Shown: piece after piece, positions 36,663 through 46,089 of the stretch | Numbering within the stretch: position 1 is the first letter of the stretch | Layout: the number at the start of each line of letters is the position of its first letter | Source: an uncultured SAR86 cluster bacterium | GTDB taxonomy: Bacteria; Pseudomonadota; Gammaproteobacteria; Magnimaribacterales; D2472 | Length of the DNA stretch: 64,000 nt | NCBI GenBank assembly: GCA_902626385.1 | Contig: CACOEZ010000002.1 | Coordinates: 62,001-126,000, forward strand | Direction: 5' to 3' | Translations under genes and position numbers: made by a program | The notes under the pieces: generated by a model | Database searches by the model: none | What the model saw: the letters and a program-made list of their open reading frames with translations, nothing else | Told to the model about the DNA's origin: nothing

Positions 36663-37631
36663 ATGAATACACTTGAAAATAAAAAAGTTTTGGTAACTGG
36701 TGGAGCTGGTTTCATTGGAAGCTTTGTTGTCACTGAGTTATTGAAAGAAAATGTTGGTGAAGTAGTGATTTATGATAATCTTGCCCGTGGAGACATGTCC
36801 TATATCGAAGAACAGTTAAAAGATCCTCGTTGTAATTATTTTAAGGGCGATTTAAGAGAAATTGATCTTTTAAATACTGCGATGACTGAATGTGATTATG
36901 TTATTCATTTGGCGGCAATGTGGCTTTTGCATTGCAAAGACTATCCGAGAACGGCATTTGATGTGAATATTCAAGGAACCTTTAATGTTTTAGAAGCCTG
37001 CGTAAATAATAAAGTAAGTCGTTTGGTATATTCTTCTTCTGCATCAGTTTATGGGGATGCCTCTGAAGTGCCTATGACAGAAGAACATCCATTTAATAAC
37101 CGTAATTTTTACGGAGCTACAAAAATTGCTTGTGAGGCAATGTGTCGTGCTTTTTTTGATCGATATAATTTAGATTACGTTGGTTTGAGATATATGAATG
37201 TGTATGGACCTCATCAGGATCAAACAGCAGCATATACAGGAGTAGTTCCTATTATGCTTAATAAAATTGATGCAAATGAAGCTCCAGTAATTAATGGTGA
37301 TGGGACTCAAGCATATGATTTTATTTATGTAGAAGATGTTGCTCGATCAAATATTTTGGCGCTCAAAGCTATTACTACAGACGAGTTTTATAATGTAGGC
37401 TCTGGTGTTCAAACAAGTATTAAAGAATTATGTGATCTTATTCTTGAGCTTAAAGAATCTGACTTAAAGGTTACATATCAACCATACAGTGAAGACGATG
37501 CTCGTCGTATGGTTCAAAATCGAATCGGATGTCCCAAAAAAGCCTCTAAAGATCTTAATTTTGATCATGCCTATAGCCTGCGAGAGGGACTTCTCCAGTT
37601 AATTAAATGGCGTGATGATGGTGGAGTTTAA
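36663..37631 (+). CDS. NAD-dependent nucleotide-sugar epimerase/dehydratase (extended SDR)
   Basis: The 322-residue product has VLVTGGAGFIGSFVVTELL, VIHLAAMW, YSSSASVYGDASEVP, the active-site YGATK, LRYMNVYGPHQDQ and FIYVEDVA, all standard for the UDP-sugar epimerase/dehydratase family. A good GAGG Shine-Dalgarno precedes the ATG. It is paired with a DegT aminotransferase (next gene) and an LpxD-like acyltransferase, suggesting a second amino sugar is made in three steps: keto-sugar formation or epimerisation, amination, then N-acylation. The exact substrate is not clear. Confidence 0.85.
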   Translation: MNTLENKKVLVTGGAGFIGSFVVTELLKENVGEVVIYDNLARGDMSYIEEQLKDPRCNYFKGDLREIDLLNTAMTECDYVIHLAAMWLLHCKDYPRTAFDVNIQGTFNVLEACVNNKVSRLVYSSSASVYGDASEVPMTEEHPFNNRNFYGATKIACEAMCRAFFDRYNLDYVGLRYMNVYGPHQDQTAAYTGVVPIMLNKIDANEAPVINGDGTQAYDFIYVEDVARSNILALKAITTDEFYNVGSGVQTSIKELCDLILELKESDLKVTYQPYSEDDARRMVQNRIGCPKKASKDLNFDHAYSLREGLLQLIKWRDDGGV

Positions 37632-37634
37632 ACA

Positions 37635-38810
37635 ATGACATCAAAAATGAATATACCAATTGCCAGAACAAGCTTGCTTGAAAATGAAATTCAAAGTGTT
37701 ATTGCTCCTCTTGAAAATGGTTGGTTGGTTCAAGGGCCAAAGGTGGAAGAATTTGAGTCAAAATGGTCAAAATTTACTAGCTCTGAGAATTCACTTGCAG
37801 TTACATCATGCACCACGGCTCTTCATTTATCTCTCGCTGCTTTAGATTTTGGTCCTGGTGATGAGGCAATTGTTCCTGCTTTTACTTGGATTTCTACCGC
37901 AAATGTAGTAGAACACTTGGGTGGAAAGGTGATTTTTTGTGATATTGATCCTGATACTTTCAATATTGATGTAAGCCAAATCGAAGGAAAAATAACTTCC
38001 AAAACTAAAGCGATACTACCTGTTCACTTATTTGGATTAGCAGCGGACATGGATCCGATTAATGATATAGCTGAACGCCATAACCTTTGGGTTGTGGAGG
38101 ATGCTGCATGTGGCTTTGGTGCTAAATACTTTGGAAGACATGTAGGCACCCTAGGCACTACTGGATGTTTTAGCTTCCATCCTCGCAAAGCACTTACTAC
38201 GGGTGAAGGAGGTATGGTAACAACTTCAGATTCAAAGCTGGCAGATAAGATTCGATGTCTCAGAGATCATGGTGCAACAATGTCAGATCTCCAAAGACAT
38301 ATGGGAGCTAAACCATATTTATTGGCCGATCATCCTGAGGCAGGCTATAACCAAAGAATGACTGACATACAAGGAGCGTTAGGCTCAGCACAAATGGATC
38401 GTGCTAATGAAATTATATTAGAACGTCGCAACCTCGCTAATATTTATAACGAAGCTTTTTCAACTCTAGAGTGGTTACGAACCCCAGTTTGTTATGAGGG
38501 TTATGAACATGGTTATCAGAGTTACCCTTGTATGTTTAGACCTGAAAACTTGAGTCTTCAAAATGTTAAAGAAGTTAACCAAGCTAGGAATGCTTGGATG
38601 GAACTATTACAAACAGCAGGCATTTCAACTCGTCCGGCAACACATGCTGTTCATATGCTATCTTATTATCAAAAAAAATATAAATGTGAACCAAAAGATT
38701 ATCCAAATGCTTATATTGCTAATGAGTGCAGTATAAGCTTGCCTTTGTTTCATGGCATGACCGAAGACGAGCAAAACTTTGTTATTGAATTTGTTAAAAA
38801 TTCTTTCTAA
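37635..38810 (+). CDS. DegT/DnrJ/EryC1 sugar aminotransferase
   Basis: The 391-residue PLP enzyme begins with IPIARTSLLENEI. It has TSCTTALHLSLAALDFGPG, DEAIVPAFTWISTANVVEH, VVEDAACGFGA, the PLP lysine Lys185 in FHPRKALTTGEGGM, and LRDHGATMSD and GYNQRMTDIQGALG in the substrate region. It resembles PseC/ArnB/Per-type aminotransferases acting on 4-keto or 3-keto UDP/GDP sugars. It follows the epimerase by three bases and the next gene is an LpxD-like N-acyltransferase, which supports production of an N-acylated amino sugar. Confidence 0.88.
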   Translation: MTSKMNIPIARTSLLENEIQSVIAPLENGWLVQGPKVEEFESKWSKFTSSENSLAVTSCTTALHLSLAALDFGPGDEAIVPAFTWISTANVVEHLGGKVIFCDIDPDTFNIDVSQIEGKITSKTKAILPVHLFGLAADMDPINDIAERHNLWVVEDAACGFGAKYFGRHVGTLGTTGCFSFHPRKALTTGEGGMVTTSDSKLADKIRCLRDHGATMSDLQRHMGAKPYLLADHPEAGYNQRMTDIQGALGSAQMDRANEIILERRNLANIYNEAFSTLEWLRTPVCYEGYEHGYQSYPCMFRPENLSLQNVKEVNQARNAWMELLQTAGISTRPATHAVHMLSYYQKKYKCEPKDYPNAYIANECSISLPLFHGMTEDEQNFVIEFVKNSF

Positions 38811-38829
38811 GTTAAAACATTCAAGAAAA

Positions 38830-39672
38830 ATGATTCACAAGCTTAATAAAAGCATTACTTCTAGTAAGTTAGCCGATCAGTTAGGTGCTGAACATTCAGG
38901 ACCCTCGAAAGAGATTACGGCATTTAGCGACTTGCAAAGTGCTAAAGAGAATTGTTTGTGTTTTATTAACGACAGCGCAAGAAAACACAATCAAAACTCT
39001 ATTGTTATTTCAAAATTTAAAACCAAAGATTGCATAAGTAACATTATTTGTAGCAATCCGAGACTAGCATTTATTGAAGCTTTATCTTATTTTCTTACAA
39101 ATGGATATATTGCTCAGCAGTTTTCAGGAAAAATTCACGAATCTGCTGATGTTGCTTCTTCTGCAATAATAGAAGAAGGTGCAGAATTAAATGCTGGTGT
39201 TCATGTTGGCCCTGGATCATATATCAAAGCTTGTGTTGTTTTGGGAGCTAACAGCAAGATTGGAGCAAATTCTGTCCTAGGCCATGACGGTTTCGGTTTT
39301 GAAAGAAACAGTCAAGGAGTGCCAATACGTTTTCCTCACTTTGGTAAATTAGTTATTGGAAAAGATTGCGAAATTGGAAATTCTTGCAGTATTTCACGTG
39401 GAACCTTGAACGATACAATTATTAAAAATGGTGTAAAGATAGATGATAACGCTTATCTGGCTCATAATGTTCTAGTAAAAGAAAATACTTACATAATGTC
39501 TGGCGTAAGATTAAATGGAAGTGTTGAGGTCGGAAAGGATTGTTGGGTTGGAACAAATGCGATTGTAAGAGAAGGTTGTATTGTTAGCAGTAACACGGTA
39601 GTGGGAATGGGTAGTGTTGTAGTAAAAAATATTCCATCATCGGCAGTGGTTTTTGGAAACCCAGCAAAATAA
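38830..39672 (+). CDS. LpxD-like hexapeptide N-acyltransferase
   Basis: This 280-residue protein resembles LpxD in layout: an N-terminal uridine-binding-like part (SSKLADQLGAEHSG, NCLCFINDSARKH, IICSNPRLAFIEALSYFL), then a left-handed beta-helix. The beta-helix has VLGHDGFGFERNSQGVPIRFPHFG, the LpxD/LpxA catalytic region, and repeats such as IGNSCSISRGTLNDT and LAHNVLVKEN. The true LpxD for lipid A is normally in the bamA-lpxD-fabZ cluster, and this copy sits after a sugar aminotransferase. A role in adding an acyl chain to a UDP-amino sugar of the surface glycan is likely. I chose the ATG at 38830; the frame also opens upstream inside the previous gene. Confidence 0.8.
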   Translation: MIHKLNKSITSSKLADQLGAEHSGPSKEITAFSDLQSAKENCLCFINDSARKHNQNSIVISKFKTKDCISNIICSNPRLAFIEALSYFLTNGYIAQQFSGKIHESADVASSAIIEEGAELNAGVHVGPGSYIKACVVLGANSKIGANSVLGHDGFGFERNSQGVPIRFPHFGKLVIGKDCEIGNSCSISRGTLNDTIIKNGVKIDDNAYLAHNVLVKENTYIMSGVRLNGSVEVGKDCWVGTNAIVREGCIVSSNTVVGMGSVVVKNIPSSAVVFGNPAK

Positions 39673-39709
39673 ATAAACAATAAAATATTACAGAGATTAA
39701 ATCTATTAT

Positions 39710-41572
39710 ATGTGTGGTATTACGGGCATAGTCAATCTTAATGGTGATAAAGTATCGCAGGTTATTTTGCAGAAAATGACAGATGCTATTATTCATCGAG
39801 GTCCAGATGGTGATGGAATTTGGATGGAAGATAATGTTGGTTTAGGCCACAGACGATTATCGATCATTGATCTTTCCTCAGGTGGACATCAACCCATGAT
39901 GAGTCATGATGATCGCTATTCTCTATCCTATAACGGCGAGATTTATAATTATCGAGAATTGAGAACCGAGTTAGAGGCTTGTGGTCATAGATTTAGGTCA
40001 AGCTCAGATACTGAGGTTGTTCTCTATGCCTTAATTCAATGGGGTACAGATGCATTACTTCGCTTTAATGGAATGTTCGCTTTCGCATTATGGGATAGCA
40101 AAGAACGAAGTCTTCTGTTGGCTCGAGATCGCTATGGTATCAAACCACTCTATTACTCACGCCAAAACTCAATATTAACTTTTGGTTCAGAGCAAAAAGC
40201 CATACTAGCTCATCCAGAATTTCGAAGAAAAATTAATGCCACTGCTCTCTTGGAATACTTTACTTTCCAAAATATCTTTTCTGATAGAACCCTTATGGAG
40301 GATATAAGAATTCTTCCTGCTGGACATTTCGCAATACTTAAAAATAGTGATACAGATTTAAAAATTCAAAGCTATTGGGATTTTAACTTTCGGGAACCTA
40401 ATAATATAAAAGATAAAGAGGTTTACATTGAAGAGCTGGAACACCTCTTCCAACAGTCAGTTAATCGTCAGTTAGTGAGCGACGTTGAGCTAGGAGCCTA
40501 TCTTAGTGGGGGAATGGATAGTGGATCTATAACTGCAGTTACGGCACAGTCTCTTCCAAATCTTAAGAGCTTTACTTGCGGTTTTGATTTAAGTTCAGCT
40601 TCTGGCATAGAGCTAGTTTTTGATGAGCGGATAAAAGCTGAAGCTATGTCGGCAAAATTTAAGACTGAGCATTATGAAATGGTTTTAAAGGCCGGAGATA
40701 TGGAGCGCTGTCTACCTATGGTGGCCAAGCATTTGGAAGAACCTAGAGTTGGTCAAAGCTATCCTAATTATTATGCAGCTCAACTTGCGAGCAAGTTTGT
40801 CAAAGTTGTTTTATCAGGGACTGGTGGTGACGAACTCTTTGGTGGCTATCCATGGAGATATTATCATGTTGCTGGGAGTAAGAGCTTCGAAAATTTCATT
40901 GATCAGTATTACAGTTATTGGCAGCGATTGATAGATGAAAAATATTTAAAAAAGATATTTTCACCACTGCAACAACAAATTAAAGACACTTCTACACGAG
41001 ATATTTTTCAAGATGTATTTGCTAATCGTGATAAAGTTTCAAATTCCCCAGAGGATTATGTAAACCATTGTTTGTATTTTGAGTCAAAGACCTTTCTTCA
41101 TGGTCTGTTCGTAGTAGAAGACAAACTCTCAATGGCGCATGGCTTGGAGAGTCGTGTACCATTTATGGATAACGATTTGGTAGATTTTGCGATGCAATGC
41201 CCGGTTAACCTTAAACTAAATAACCTGCATCAAATGCTAAAGACTTTTAAAACTAATATTAATGATACCTTTAAAAAAACCAATGATGGTAAGCAGATTA
41301 TGCGAGATGTGATGAAACGTTTTATACCAGAAGATATTACCAGCGCTCAAAAACAAGGTTTTTCTTCGCCAGATGCTAGTTGGTTTAAAGGTGAAAGCAT
41401 CGATTTTGTTAAGAGAACATTACTTGATAAAAATTCACGTATCTATGATTACCTCGATAACCGATTGGTAACACCTTTAATTAATGAACATTTGAGTGGT
41501 AAAGAGAATCGTCGATTGTTAATTTGGTCACTTCTTAATGTAGACGCATGGATGCAGGATGTGAATTTATGA
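39710..41572 (+). CDS. asnB: AsnB-like glutamine amidotransferase (first of two), probable glycan uronic acid amidase
   Basis: The 620-residue class II amidotransferase has Cys2 as the glutaminase nucleophile (MCGITGIVN), IIHRGPDGDG, LGHRRLSIIDLS and SLSYNGEIYNYRELR. The AsnB synthetase domain follows with the PP-loop AYLSGGMDSGSITA. The loop reads SGGMDSGS, with Gly where canonical AsnB has Ser. In glycan loci such proteins (for example WbpS of Pseudomonas O6) amidate uronic acids, and here uronic acids are made by the upstream tviB. Plain asparagine synthesis is the alternative. Its stop overlaps the phosphoesterase ATG by four bases. Confidence 0.85.
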   Translation: MCGITGIVNLNGDKVSQVILQKMTDAIIHRGPDGDGIWMEDNVGLGHRRLSIIDLSSGGHQPMMSHDDRYSLSYNGEIYNYRELRTELEACGHRFRSSSDTEVVLYALIQWGTDALLRFNGMFAFALWDSKERSLLLARDRYGIKPLYYSRQNSILTFGSEQKAILAHPEFRRKINATALLEYFTFQNIFSDRTLMEDIRILPAGHFAILKNSDTDLKIQSYWDFNFREPNNIKDKEVYIEELEHLFQQSVNRQLVSDVELGAYLSGGMDSGSITAVTAQSLPNLKSFTCGFDLSSASGIELVFDERIKAEAMSAKFKTEHYEMVLKAGDMERCLPMVAKHLEEPRVGQSYPNYYAAQLASKFVKVVLSGTGGDELFGGYPWRYYHVAGSKSFENFIDQYYSYWQRLIDEKYLKKIFSPLQQQIKDTSTRDIFQDVFANRDKVSNSPEDYVNHCLYFESKTFLHGLFVVEDKLSMAHGLESRVPFMDNDLVDFAMQCPVNLKLNNLHQMLKTFKTNINDTFKKTNDGKQIMRDVMKRFIPEDITSAQKQGFSSPDASWFKGESIDFVKRTLLDKNSRIYDYLDNRLVTPLINEHLSGKENRRLLIWSLLNVDAWMQDVNL

Positions 41573-42276
41573 TTGGTATTTTGTCTGATGCGCATGGAAA
41601 CATTGAAGCATTTCAGGCTGCAATAACTCACTTAAGATCACTTGGTGCTAAATCTTTCTATTATCTTGGCGATGCTGTTGGATATATTCCATCACTTGAT
41701 GTAGTGGATGAACTGATATCAATGAGAGGGGAAGTTAAATGTATCCTTGGAAATCATGAGGAAATGCTTTTCCAGGAAGATATATCACCAAGCAGAGAAG
41801 CTATCTATCAATTCAAGCCAATACGTGACAGGCTATCAAGCAATCAGATTGATTTTCTAATGTCATGGCCAACTCACATTCAAGAGACTATTGATGGCAC
41901 TTCAGTTCTATTTGTTCATGGGAGTCCAAGAGATTATACAAATGAGTATGTTTATCCAGATACTGACCTCAGTCAATTTAAGCCTGGCACCTCATTTGTT
42001 TTTATGGGACATACTCACTACCCATTTTTAAAAAATTCAAATAGTACTACCTTCGTTAATGTTGGTAGTTGCGGACTGCCAAGAGATGATGGTCGCTTCG
42101 GTGCATTTGCTACTTTTGATCCAAGCACCAAAAGTGTCAAAATATATCGTCACGCTATAGACAAGTTTGTTAGCAAACTGAACTTGAATTTTCTTGAAGT
42201 AATTCATCCATCGGTTCTAGAGGTGTTTGAACGTCGATCAAATAAAGTTTTTGAAAGCAACTTTAAAAGTATATAG
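41569..42276 (+). CDS. Calcineurin-like metallophosphoesterase (YfcE/MJ0936 type)
   Basis: The 235-residue protein has all metal-binding motifs: IGILSDAHGN (D-x-H), YLGDAVGY (GD), LGNHE (GNH), VLFVHGSPRDYT and MGHTHYPF (GHxH). The compact shape is that of the YfcE/Icc-like phosphodiesterases. I use the ATG at 41569, which overlaps the asnB stop (ATGA); an ATG at 41548 inside asnB adds seven residues. It precedes an ATP-grasp gene. A role in removing a phosphate from a glycan precursor or polyprenyl intermediate is possible but not shown. Confidence 0.85.
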   Translation: MIGILSDAHGNIEAFQAAITHLRSLGAKSFYYLGDAVGYIPSLDVVDELISMRGEVKCILGNHEEMLFQEDISPSREAIYQFKPIRDRLSSNQIDFLMSWPTHIQETIDGTSVLFVHGSPRDYTNEYVYPDTDLSQFKPGTSFVFMGHTHYPFLKNSNSTTFVNVGSCGLPRDDGRFGAFATFDPSTKSVKIYRHAIDKFVSKLNLNFLEVIHPSVLEVFERRSNKVFESNFKSI

Positions 42277-42287
42277 GAGTATAGATT

Positions 42288-43340
42288 ATGATGAATGTTC
42301 TTGTAACAGCAATGGGCGGCGGTGGACATGGAGAGCAGATATTGAAAGCGCTAATGCTGGCAAAAAAAGATCGTTATAGGATTATTGGGGCTGATGCAAA
42401 CCCAGACTGTCCTCAATTTAGCTTGGTTGATGAAAGCGTAGTATTACCCTTTGCTAATTCACCAAACTATATGGAATGCTTATTTGATCTAATTGATCGA
42501 TATAAAATTAAAGCTCTATTTCATGGCTGTGAACCAGAATTGGAGCTATTTTCGAAGCATCGTGATGAGATAGAGAAACGTGGCGTCTTCCTACCAATCA
42601 ATCCAACTGCAGTTATTGAAATGTGTATGGACAAAGAAAAAACAAATAGAAGACTAAGCGAATTAAATTTTAGTTCACCGAGATTTACCATAATTAATTC
42701 TAAGAATGACTTGACTGCTATTGATTGGTTTCCTGTAGTTGTGAAGCCATCAGTTGGTGGCGGCGGATCTGCAAATGTCTACATTGCTCAAGATCGTCAG
42801 GAACTCGAAGGTCTTGCCGAGTATTTAAACCTAGGCAAAAACAAAATAAAATTTTTAATCCAAGAATATGTTGGGACTCCAGATCAAGAATATACGGTTG
42901 GTGTATTGCATGATATGAACGGTGATTATATTAATTCAATTGCAGTAAAAAGAGCATTGACCGGTCAGCTTAATATCCGTGTTTCTGTTCCCAATCGAAC
43001 TTCTAGAGAAGAACTTGGACCTAAGCTGGTAATTAGTTCTGGAGTGAGTCAAGGTCAAATAGGGCGTTTCCCTGAAGTGACAAATCAATGTCAGGAAATT
43101 GCAAAAGCAATAGGTGCACGTGGAGCTATAAATATTCAATGTCGTCTTGTTGATGGGGTGGTAAAAGTATTTGAGATTAATCCGCGTTTTTCTGGTACTA
43201 CCTCTTTACGAGCAATGGTTGGCTACAATGAACCAGATATATTAATTCAAAAACACCTCTTCAATGCTGTCATAGAAAAGGACTTCAAATATGAAGAAGT
43301 TAATATTCTTCGAAGCCTAATTGAAACAAAAGTTACATGA
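42288..43340 (+). CDS. ATP-grasp ligase, carbamoyl-phosphate-synthase-like fold
   Basis: The 350-residue protein starts with a preATP-grasp fold (NVLVTAMGGGGHGEQILKAL, IIGADANPDCP) and has the ATP-grasp core: PVVVKPSVGGGGSANVYIA, LIQEYVGTPDQEYTVGV, and the metal-binding end VKVFEINPRFSGTTSLRAM. ATP-grasp enzymes join a carboxylate to an amine or thiol through an acyl phosphate. In sugar clusters this could attach an amino acid to a sugar amine or build a small carboxylate ligand. The acceptor is unknown. It is eleven bases after the phosphoesterase and nine before the epimerase. Confidence 0.85.
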   Translation: MMNVLVTAMGGGGHGEQILKALMLAKKDRYRIIGADANPDCPQFSLVDESVVLPFANSPNYMECLFDLIDRYKIKALFHGCEPELELFSKHRDEIEKRGVFLPINPTAVIEMCMDKEKTNRRLSELNFSSPRFTIINSKNDLTAIDWFPVVVKPSVGGGGSANVYIAQDRQELEGLAEYLNLGKNKIKFLIQEYVGTPDQEYTVGVLHDMNGDYINSIAVKRALTGQLNIRVSVPNRTSREELGPKLVISSGVSQGQIGRFPEVTNQCQEIAKAIGARGAINIQCRLVDGVVKVFEINPRFSGTTSLRAMVGYNEPDILIQKHLFNAVIEKDFKYEEVNILRSLIETKVT

Positions 43341-43349
43341 GTATTTAAG

Positions 43350-44234
43350 ATGATCTTAGTCACAGGCTCTGATGGAATTGTTGGCAGGGGGATCTGCAAA
43401 AAACTGCAGGAATTATCCATTCCATTTATGCCTTTAACACATCGTCCAAAGGAATACACATCAAATAAGGCTTTGGTTATTGATTTAGCAAACGATATAG
43501 ATTCACTAACCCCTTATCGACATGAGATTTCGGGAATTGTTCACCTTGCCGCAGCTGTTCCTCATAGCATTAGTTATCCAGACAATGATATATCAGCTGA
43601 TATGACTAGACGTATAGATCAGAATATACATGCTTTTCAGAAACAATCTGGAGCATCTTTAATCTACATGTCAACTTGTGGGTTGTACAATAGATTAACT
43701 TCTAATACAAAGTATGAAGATGATCATGATTCGATATCTGTATCATCTCCTTACTTCTCTGCTAAGGCTGATGGTGAATCACTTTTCCTTTCGCAGGGAA
43801 CTTCAACAATACTCCGTCTTGCTGCACCAGTAGGTGTAGGGTTGAAGCCGCAGCTCGTTTTGAGCCGATTTATATCTACAGCTAGAGAAAATGGCGTGAT
43901 CAATATTTGGGGTAGTGGAAGTCGAGAACAGGATTTTATTGACACGGTAGATGTTGCAGATCTAATTGTGAGAGTATTAAAAAAACCTAAGAGAACCATA
44001 ATAAATGTTGCAACCGGTATGCCTGTCACAATGATGAAGTTAGCTAAAAAAGTCGTCGAGGTTGTTGAAAAAGGTTCAATTAAAATATCGCCAAAAATTG
44101 ATCCAAGTGATGGCGAAACAGCACGTTATTCCATAAGTCGTGCCAAAGATTACTATGCTTGGAAACCGCAATGCACATTAGAAGATTCAATATATAAATT
44201 AATTCCAGAGAATTTTGAGGAAAATCAATCATGA
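43350..44234 (+). CDS. NAD-dependent epimerase/reductase (extended SDR)
   Basis: The 294-residue SDR begins MILVTGSDGIVGRGICKKL. It has IVHLAAAVPHS, YMSTCGLYNRL, a catalytic Y-x3-K in SPYFSAKADGE, LRLAAPVGVG and QDFIDTVDVADLI. It resembles the RmlD/GalE superfamily. The substrate is unknown; the place between an ATP-grasp ligase and a methyltransferase suggests work on the same unusual sugar. It overlaps the methyltransferase gene by four bases. Confidence 0.82.
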   Translation: MILVTGSDGIVGRGICKKLQELSIPFMPLTHRPKEYTSNKALVIDLANDIDSLTPYRHEISGIVHLAAAVPHSISYPDNDISADMTRRIDQNIHAFQKQSGASLIYMSTCGLYNRLTSNTKYEDDHDSISVSSPYFSAKADGESLFLSQGTSTILRLAAPVGVGLKPQLVLSRFISTARENGVINIWGSGSREQDFIDTVDVADLIVRVLKKPKRTIINVATGMPVTMMKLAKKVVEVVEKGSIKISPKIDPSDGETARYSISRAKDYYAWKPQCTLEDSIYKLIPENFEENQS

Positions 44235-45349
44235 GCAACATATCACTAACAATACCTGATATGCCTTTCTGTTTAGGTGCAATGAATACACCAGAAAATC
44301 CTTCAGGAATTCCAAATGTTTACCCATTTCATTTAGAAATTAATTCCTCACTTGGGCGGCTGGAGCAAACTATTGATGCATCTCTAGAGGAGTTACTCAA
44401 ACAAGCTTATGAAGTTGGCAATGAAATGGGAACACCTTCAGATAATACAGAGCTTGGATTACCCTATGTTGATGATTTTATAAGCTTCATTGATCAATCA
44501 GTTTCTTGCCGAGGAAAATTACTTGAAATTGGGGCTGGTACTGGGTTTATGAGTAAACGGCTTTCTCAGGATGGCTGGCAGGTTACAAGTATAGAGCCTG
44601 GAGTTGGGTATGAGCATTATTGGAAGTCCTATGATGTGGAAGTTATTAATGATTTCTTTCCCACGAGTTTGGTTAAGGGCCAATTCGATGCAATCATATT
44701 TTATACTGTTCTAGAACATCTTAAGGATACCAAAACTTTTTTATCTAGCGTGAAAAAACAATTAAAACCAGATGGAAAAATTTTCTTGGCGGTTCCTGAT
44801 TGTACTTTAGAGATATCGCAGCGCGACCCCAGTATTCTTCTACATGAACATTTTCATTACTTTACCAAGGCTTCGCTTGCCAATACGTTGTTTGAAGCAG
44901 GCTTGACAGCATCTATTAAGCCTAGTCAATTTGGTCGTTCACTATTTGCGGTAGGCACAATTGCGGCTGATACACAATTACCATCAGTAAATACATCCAT
45001 CTTGTCAGAGCTAGAGACTTATATTAATGAAATTCCAAAAGCACGAACAATTTTGCAAGATAACTTAACAAATTGGCTTAAAAATGGCGATGTTGGTTTG
45101 TTTTGCCCGAGCCGCCTATTGAACTTTTTTCAAGCTGATACTGACTTCTTTTTCTATGATGATGCTGAGGGACTTGAGGGACAATATTATCCACCGTTTA
45201 CATCAGTTATTGGCAATCGTGAAAAATTATTCAATGATGAACCAAAAACACTTCTAATTGGTTCTAGAACTTTTGGAGAAAAACTTAAATCAGAGCTCCT
45301 ATCAGCTGGTCTAAAATCTAACATAATTTTAATGAGTGACTTGATTTGA
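44231..45349 (+). CDS. SAM-dependent sugar C-methyltransferase-like protein
   Basis: The 372-residue product has a class I methyltransferase core with LLEIGAGTGFMSKRLSQDGW (motif I), VTSIEPG (acidic end of strand 2) and YTVLEHLKDTKTFL (motif post-I). Then a C-terminal region (about 280-372) has LFCPSRLLNFFQ, GQYYPPFTSVIGN and TLLIGSRTFGEKL, like the C-terminal Rossmann half of sugar C-methyltransferases. An unusual N-terminus of about 80 residues (PFCLGAMNTPENPSG) has no pattern I recognise. It overlaps both neighbours by four bases, so it belongs to the coupled block. Confidence 0.8.
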   Translation: MSNISLTIPDMPFCLGAMNTPENPSGIPNVYPFHLEINSSLGRLEQTIDASLEELLKQAYEVGNEMGTPSDNTELGLPYVDDFISFIDQSVSCRGKLLEIGAGTGFMSKRLSQDGWQVTSIEPGVGYEHYWKSYDVEVINDFFPTSLVKGQFDAIIFYTVLEHLKDTKTFLSSVKKQLKPDGKIFLAVPDCTLEISQRDPSILLHEHFHYFTKASLANTLFEAGLTASIKPSQFGRSLFAVGTIAADTQLPSVNTSILSELETYINEIPKARTILQDNLTNWLKNGDVGLFCPSRLLNFFQADTDFFFYDDAEGLEGQYYPPFTSVIGNREKLFNDEPKTLLIGSRTFGEKLKSELLSAGLKSNIILMSDLI

Positions 45350-46089
45350 ATAAAAAAAACAATTCATATCGTTTAAATGAACAAGCCTGGATTAAGATTT
45401 CTGATCTTGATCCGGATTCTCTAATACATAATGCAGTTGCTCTAACATTTGATATTGATTGGGTTTGTGACGCGATACTAAAAGAATGTATTGATCTTAT
45501 CGAGAAAGTAGATGTTGCTGCTACCTGGTTTGTTACACATGACACTCCAGCACTAGAAAGATTGAGGGCAAATAAAAAATTTGAACTAGGTATTCATCCA
45601 AATTTCAATCCGTTGCTTGATGGTAATGGTGGCTCCGCTGAATATATTATTGATCAAATGTTGGAGCTTGTTCCAGAAGCAGTATCAATCAGATCGCACT
45701 CATTAGTTCAGAGCTCACGATTACATGAGCTTTTTTATAAAAAAGGCTTGATTTATGATTGTAATGATTTTATTTCTAAGCGATCTGAAATCATATTGCA
45801 ACCATGGCGCTTATGGAACGGAATGGTAAAGGTTCCGCATTTTTGGGAAGATGATGCTGAATGTATCTATAAAACCAGAACATCAATGCATGATCTTTTA
45901 GCTCATGAAGGTATTAAGGTGTTTGACTTTCACCCAATTCATGTATTTCTAAACACTGAAGATCTTAGTCGATATGATACAACTAGAGAGTTTCACTCAA
46001 TCCCTGAAGAGCTGCTAAAATATCGATTTAAAGGCGAAGGAACTCGAACGATGTTGCTAAATCTTCTATCGGAATTTAAAAATGCATAA
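45346..46089 (+). CDS. Polysaccharide deacetylase-like (NodB-type) protein
   Basis: This 247-residue protein has the NodB-type metal motif ALTFDIDWVCDAI (TFDxD) near residue 34, ATWFVTHDTPAL, LGIHPNFNPLLDG with the likely metal histidine, and SIRSHSLVQSSRL and FDFHPIHVFLN later. This pattern matches deacetylase-fold proteins that act on sugars or glycan intermediates. The start is TTG at 45346, in a TTGA overlap with the upstream stop. There is no signal peptide, so it would act in the cytoplasm on a nucleotide sugar or lipid-linked unit, not on the finished polymer. Confidence 0.75.
   Translation: MNKKNNSYRLNEQAWIKISDLDPDSLIHNAVALTFDIDWVCDAILKECIDLIEKVDVAATWFVTHDTPALERLRANKKFELGIHPNFNPLLDGNGGSAEYIIDQMLELVPEAVSIRSHSLVQSSRLHELFYKKGLIYDCNDFISKRSEIILQPWRLWNGMVKVPHFWEDDAECIYKTRTSMHDLLAHEGIKVFDFHPIHVFLNTEDLSRYDTTREFHSIPEELLKYRFKGEGTRTMLLNLLSEFKNA

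Noticed and set aside
44948-44954. GCGGTAG inside the two-domain methyltransferase gene
   Set aside because: It lies within coding sequence far from a promoter; likely chance.
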